From an uncultured Clostridia bacterium (GTDB lineage Bacteria > Bacillota > Clostridia > Oscillospirales > CAG-272): 43,262 nt of DNA. The notes beneath the pieces are model-generated. The model saw nothing but the letters and a program-made list of their open reading frames with translations, searched no databases and had not been told where the DNA came from. The position numbers were made by a program, and so were the translations under genes. Each line of letters opens with the position of its first letter. Position 1 is the stretch's first letter. The stretch is from NCBI GenBank assembly GCA_947625265.1, contig CANQNM010000003.1, positions 1 through 43,262 of the forward strand, given 5' to 3'. Positions 39,293 through 43,262 of the stretch are shown piece by piece.

Positions 39293-40870
39293 TCAGTCAC
39301 CCATTTCCGCTACCGTATCCAAAAGCGACTTGCCGGACGCCGGTTTGCTGTCACCGTGACGCACGAACACCATGGTGACGAAGGACAGTCCCACAAACAC
39401 GGCGGCAAAGGGAAAAAAAGTGCGCATATTCAGATCCAGAAACAGGCCGGACAGTACCGGGCTCACGGTTTGCGCCGCCATGGAGGCGGTGTAGTAGTAG
39501 CCTGTATATTTGCCGGTGTTTTCGCCGGTGGCAAGTTCCACCACCATCGGGAAGGAATTGACGTTGATGGTCGCCCATCCGATACCCGCCAACATGAAAA
39601 GCGCAACGACCAGAAGAAAAGGGGAGGAGGAATCAAGGAACGACCCGGCCGCCAGCGCCGAGAAAAGCAGCGCAACGCCAACAAGAATCGCCTTTTTTCT
39701 GCCGACTTTGGAAGAAAGCATTCCAACGGGAATATAGGACGCAATGGCAGCAGCCTGCGCGATCAGCAGCGGAAGCGCATAGTCCATGCCCAAAACCGTC
39801 CCGGCGTAAACCGAATACTTGGAGGATACCGCGTTGTACCCCACATACCACAGCGCCACCGACAGCAGAATCAGCACAAGGGACGTCTTCTCCCCTTTCG
39901 ACAGTTTCTTTTTTCCGGATGTTTCTTCCTGTTCATTTACCGTCTCCAAAATACGGTTTTGTTCCTCCGCCTCCCTGCTCCATAGAGGTTCTTTTACCGT
40001 AAAAACAAACACCGCAAGCGAAAGCAGCATCAAGACCGTCACCACCGCGAAAAAGGGCGCGAATCCCATAAGGGCGTTTTGTGCCCTCCCAGTTCCCATA
40101 AGCATGCCCGCCGCCAGCACAATGATTCCGCCCGCGGCTCCCATGAGGTTGATTACGGCGTTGCCCTTGGAACGCAGGGGCTTGGGCGTCACATCGGGCA
40201 TCAGCGCCACAGCCGGTGAACGGTAGACGCCCATGGCCAAAAGAAGCGCAAAAAGCAGAACGATAAAGAGGATGAGCGCCGAAGGGTCGCTGGCCGTCGT
40301 CTGCGCGGCGTAGGCCTGACGCGCGGGAACTACATATTCCGTGTATGCAGCGGTCACATCGCCCTTCCCGTCGACCATCTCTATCGAGGTGAATTCCTCC
40401 CTGCTCATCAGTTCCTGAAGAGGATATTTCTTCACCTTCGAAAAAATGCCGTATTCGTCCGCATTGGATGTATGTTCGCTGCCCGGATGAATTTGAGGAT
40501 TGGCGTCGTAGAGCACTTCCAGGGAGGAACGGTAGTTCTTCGGACTGACCGCTTCCAATTTGGAAGTCTGCATAGCATCCGAAAACGTGAGCAAAAGCAG
40601 CGCGCAGCAGGAAATCACCGTTCCCACGACGACAAAGGGCGTTCGTTTGCCCCAACGACTTTTGCACTTATCCGAAAGAGCACCGAAAAAGGGTAGGAGA
40701 AAAAGAGCCAAAATATTGTCGAGCGCCATCACCGCCCCGGACCACGCCTGCGCCATACCGAATTTATCCGTGAGAATTTTTGGAATGATGGTCTCGTACG
40801 CCTGCCAGAACGCACAGATCAGAAAAAAAGCGAAGCCCACAAACACCGTTCTTCTGTAGTTCAGTTTCAT
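39293..40870 (-). CDS. MFS transporter (SLC45/GPH-like)
   Basis: 12-TM pattern; FFGALSDKCKSRWGKRTPFVVVG, YRSPAVALMPDVTPKPLRSKGNAVINLMG. Confidence 0.88.
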   Translation of the reverse strand: MKLNYRRTVFVGFAFFLICAFWQAYETIIPKILTDKFGMAQAWSGAVMALDNILALFLLPFFGALSDKCKSRWGKRTPFVVVGTVISCCALLLLTFSDAMQTSKLEAVSPKNYRSSLEVLYDANPQIHPGSEHTSNADEYGIFSKVKKYPLQELMSREEFTSIEMVDGKGDVTAAYTEYVVPARQAYAAQTTASDPSALILFIVLLFALLLAMGVYRSPAVALMPDVTPKPLRSKGNAVINLMGAAGGIIVLAAGMLMGTGRAQNALMGFAPFFAVVTVLMLLSLAVFVFTVKEPLWSREAEEQNRILETVNEQEETSGKKKLSKGEKTSLVLILLSVALWYVGYNAVSSKYSVYAGTVLGMDYALPLLIAQAAAIASYIPVGMLSSKVGRKKAILVGVALLFSALAAGSFLDSSSPFLLVVALFMLAGIGWATINVNSFPMVVELATGENTGKYTGYYYTASMAAQTVSPVLSGLFLDLNMRTFFPFAAVFVGLSFVTMVFVRHGDSKPASGKSLLDTVAEMGD

Positions 40871-41162
40871 TGTTTTCTCCCAGAATAAAATTTCTCAAAT
40901 TCAGCGTTTCCGTACCTTTCCGCAAGAGCGCAGTTTCCATTGAACATTTGGCGTAACGTACAACAGTACAGTTCCAAGTCTCCGCCGCCGTCAAAAGTTT
41001 TGAAAAGGCCGAACAACCGATTGTATGCAGAGTGAAGTATACCATATTTTCCGCACGTTTTCAACAATTTTTGGCCAAAGCGTTCTTTTTTTAAATACCA
41101 TATCAAAGGACAAAGATTTTTCCATCGGAAATCGAACCAACGCTTCAAACAATTTTAAACCA

Positions 41163-43118
41163 CTACAGATCCGTTTCGGGTATGAGACGCAGACCTGCCG
41201 CGTTTGCAAGCAGAAACACAAAAGACAGAAGAGCGGCCAAAAGCGGGACCCGCCCGTCGGTATAGCCGGCCGCGGACAGGATCATGCCGAAAAGAGAGAA
41301 AAGCGCGGAAATCCAAAGATTTTTCCGCATGACGGCGGCAGTGCGTTTTGAAAGACGAAACGCCCTGTAAAGTTCTTCGGCTGTCCCGGTTTTCAGTAAA
41401 ACATCGGCGCTTTCCCTGAGAATTTTTTCGCTTCCGAACAGAGCGACACTGACGTTTGACGCGGCAAAGCCGGGGATATCCCCCAACGATTCCCCGACAA
41501 CCGAAACCCGTTTGCCGCTTTGACGAACCTCCCTGATTCTTCGTCCTTTTTCAGCGGGAGACGCTGCGCAGACCCCACCGTCTGTCCCCAAACCGCATTT
41601 CGAAGTTTCCGCCGAACCGTCCGAAAAAAAGACGAAATCCACACCGGAATTTTTAAGCGCCGTCCGCGCCCTTTCCTCCCTTGACTGATTCTCTTCGCAT
41701 TGAGTTTTTTCAGGTTCGTTTGCGCCTTTGATCCCCTCCCCGTTGAACTTTACCGTCTTGTCGGATTCAATGGGTTTGCCGGATTCATCGGCTTTTTCTT
41801 TGACCGATTCCTTTTCGTCGTCTCCGCGACGGTCAAAAATCACAGTGTCGATTCTTCTCAAATCTTCAAGAGCGGCAGCCCGGTGAAACAGCACGCCCTC
41901 TTTGATACCTCTGCGCATACCCGCGGCGGCGGCAAGAAATACCGCCGTTTCGGGTGAAAAAATCGCGGAAACCGTCAGCATAAAGACACCGATTCTAAGA
42001 ACCGTCCCAGGATCTCTACAAAAGAACAGCCAAAACGCACAGACAAAAAACGTAACGCTCAACGCCGCACAGGCAAAATATTTCCCGAATTTTTTGGAAA
42101 TCTCCCTGACGGAATCCTCCTTGCCGCATATCTCCTCAAACGATGAGCAGATCTCTGAAAGCAGCGTATACTCCCCGGTTTTCTCAGCGACGAATCGGAA
42201 TTCATCCGTCAAATTTACAGTTCCGGCGTACACCTTTGCGCCGGGAAAAAGTTTCCGGGGCGTTTTGGTTCCCAGTAGAAGCGACTCATCTGCAAGCGAA
42301 GAACCACAAAGAATTTTTCCGTCCGCAGGAACGGTATCTCCTGCACGTACAACGGCGACGTCCCCCGGGAAAAGCGATGCTGCGGGTATCACGCGCAGTT
42401 GTCCGCCCGCGCACACCAGCGCGTGTTCGGGCATTAACTCCACAAGATTTTGAACGGTATGCGACGTATACTCGGTTTCGATTTTCAAAACCGTAAAATC
42501 CTTGAACGCCGCCAATGTGAGAATCATACCCGCCGGTACAAACAAGAGTGTCGGGGAAAACGCGGTAAAAATAAGGGCGCGAAGCATGTTGTAGACAGAA
42601 TACGCAGCGGCGGCTCCCACACCCGCCGAAACCAATGCGTCGGTGTTCGGCTTTCCCGAAAAAAGGGCGGGAATTCCTTTTCTGAAAGGTTCAAAATTGA
42701 AAAAAAGAATGGGAAGAAACAAAAAAATCTGAAGTACCGCGCGAAAATTTTGTTCCTCAAAAATTTCAAACCACTCGGTAAAAACCCTGCCGCCCGCGTC
42801 CACAAACAGCAGAAGCAGCAGAAAAATAAAGGAAATGGTCGCTCTAAACGCGCAAAACGGAATTTTTGCGTTCATGATTTTTCCGTCCCTTACAGCGACT
42901 GAAGAATGGGGCAAAAGGGTATAGCCCGCCCGAGAAACCGCCTCAAAGAGCGGCTGATCGTCGGTAAGATTGTCGGGAAGCGTCACAAGAACCGTTGCAA
43001 AGGACGGATGAATTTCGACAAAAGCCACTTCTTCGCAGGAAAGCAGCGCATTTTTTACCGTCTCACACTCGCGAGGGGTGGCATCCCGCATCCCCAGAAC
43101 CGTATATTTTTTTTGCAT
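41163..43118 (-). CDS. P1B-type ATPase-like membrane protein with all catalytic and metal-binding motifs substituted (putative pseudoenzyme)
   Basis: Intact 651-aa ORF (start ATG 43118, RBS GAGGGAG). HMA-like N-terminus without CxxC; FSPETAVFLAAAAGMRRGIKEGVLFHRAAALEDLRRIDTVIFDRRGD aligns with the CPC...DKTGT region; VVGESLGDIPGFAASNVSVALFGSEKILRESADVLL aligns with the GDGIND region. Confidence 0.85.
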   Translation of the reverse strand: MQKKYTVLGMRDATPRECETVKNALLSCEEVAFVEIHPSFATVLVTLPDNLTDDQPLFEAVSRAGYTLLPHSSVAVRDGKIMNAKIPFCAFRATISFIFLLLLLFVDAGGRVFTEWFEIFEEQNFRAVLQIFLFLPILFFNFEPFRKGIPALFSGKPNTDALVSAGVGAAAAYSVYNMLRALIFTAFSPTLLFVPAGMILTLAAFKDFTVLKIETEYTSHTVQNLVELMPEHALVCAGGQLRVIPAASLFPGDVAVVRAGDTVPADGKILCGSSLADESLLLGTKTPRKLFPGAKVYAGTVNLTDEFRFVAEKTGEYTLLSEICSSFEEICGKEDSVREISKKFGKYFACAALSVTFFVCAFWLFFCRDPGTVLRIGVFMLTVSAIFSPETAVFLAAAAGMRRGIKEGVLFHRAAALEDLRRIDTVIFDRRGDDEKESVKEKADESGKPIESDKTVKFNGEGIKGANEPEKTQCEENQSREERARTALKNSGVDFVFFSDGSAETSKCGLGTDGGVCAASPAEKGRRIREVRQSGKRVSVVGESLGDIPGFAASNVSVALFGSEKILRESADVLLKTGTAEELYRAFRLSKRTAAVMRKNLWISALFSLFGMILSAAGYTDGRVPLLAALLSFVFLLANAAGLRLIPETDL

Positions 43119-43206
43119 AACTCCCTCTTCCCGGCAGAAAATTTGCCTGGCAAAAATTATATGTTTATATATTGCAAAAATTATCAAAGTGAAGACAAAG
43201 TCTTAT

Positions 43207-43256
43207 GCGGGGCTTTGCCCCGCGCCCCATTTAAGGGACTTTTTGGAAAAAGTCCC
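43207..43256. repeat. Double-hairpin palindromic element at right edge
   Basis: GCGGGGC-TTT-GCCCCGC (43207-43223) and GGGACTTTTT-GG-AAAAAGTCCC (43235-43256); window ends just after. Confidence 0.6.
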
Positions 43257-43262
43257 CTAAAA

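Noticed and set aside
1-43262. rRNA or tRNA genes, prophage, transposase
   Set aside because: No tRNA cloverleaf, rRNA block, integrase or transposase sequence recognised on either strand.

Overview
Bacterial chromosomal window, probably Bacillota/Clostridia (inferred from the gene set and strong AGGAGG-type RBSs). It carries about 30 protein genes and no rRNA or tRNA that I could see. Left to right: 3' part of guaB; a sigma factor fused to a winged-helix-like region plus a large C-terminal domain, followed by a translationally coupled pair of ABC exporters and an AT-rich decayed region with a third ABC tail; fucO-like Fe-ADH; SGNH-hydrolase lipoprotein; two-gene chromate transporter; DUF4317 gene; Gfo/Idh oxidoreductase + sugar isomerase; a frameshifted AraC regulator coupled to trmO; MacB-like ABC + FtsX permease; split Cd/Zn P1B-ATPase operon (arsR, free HMA protein, ATPase); CotH-kinase lipoprotein; mtnN-luxS; VTC-domain + DUF4956 pair; ribU under an FMN riboswitch; str operon (rpsL-rpsG-fusA-tuf); GDPD; MFS; and at the right edge an intact ORF that looks like a P1B-ATPase with every catalytic and metal-binding motif replaced. 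The strongest candidates for something new are: (1) the pseudo-P-type ATPase at 41163-43118; (2) face-to-face consensus promoters with a TGTACAGTGTACA palindrome between luxS and the VTC/DUF4956 pair, where a CotH-VTC-DUF4956 set surrounds mtnN-luxS; (3) a 40-nt 5'UTR hairpin whose loop is exactly two copies of an 11-mer, ahead of the DUF4317 gene; (4) the sigma-wHTH-sensor fusion beside an ABC exporter pair; (5) a 15-16 bp GGTCAAC-T5 repeat array. All family calls come from reading translations by eye; no database search was run.
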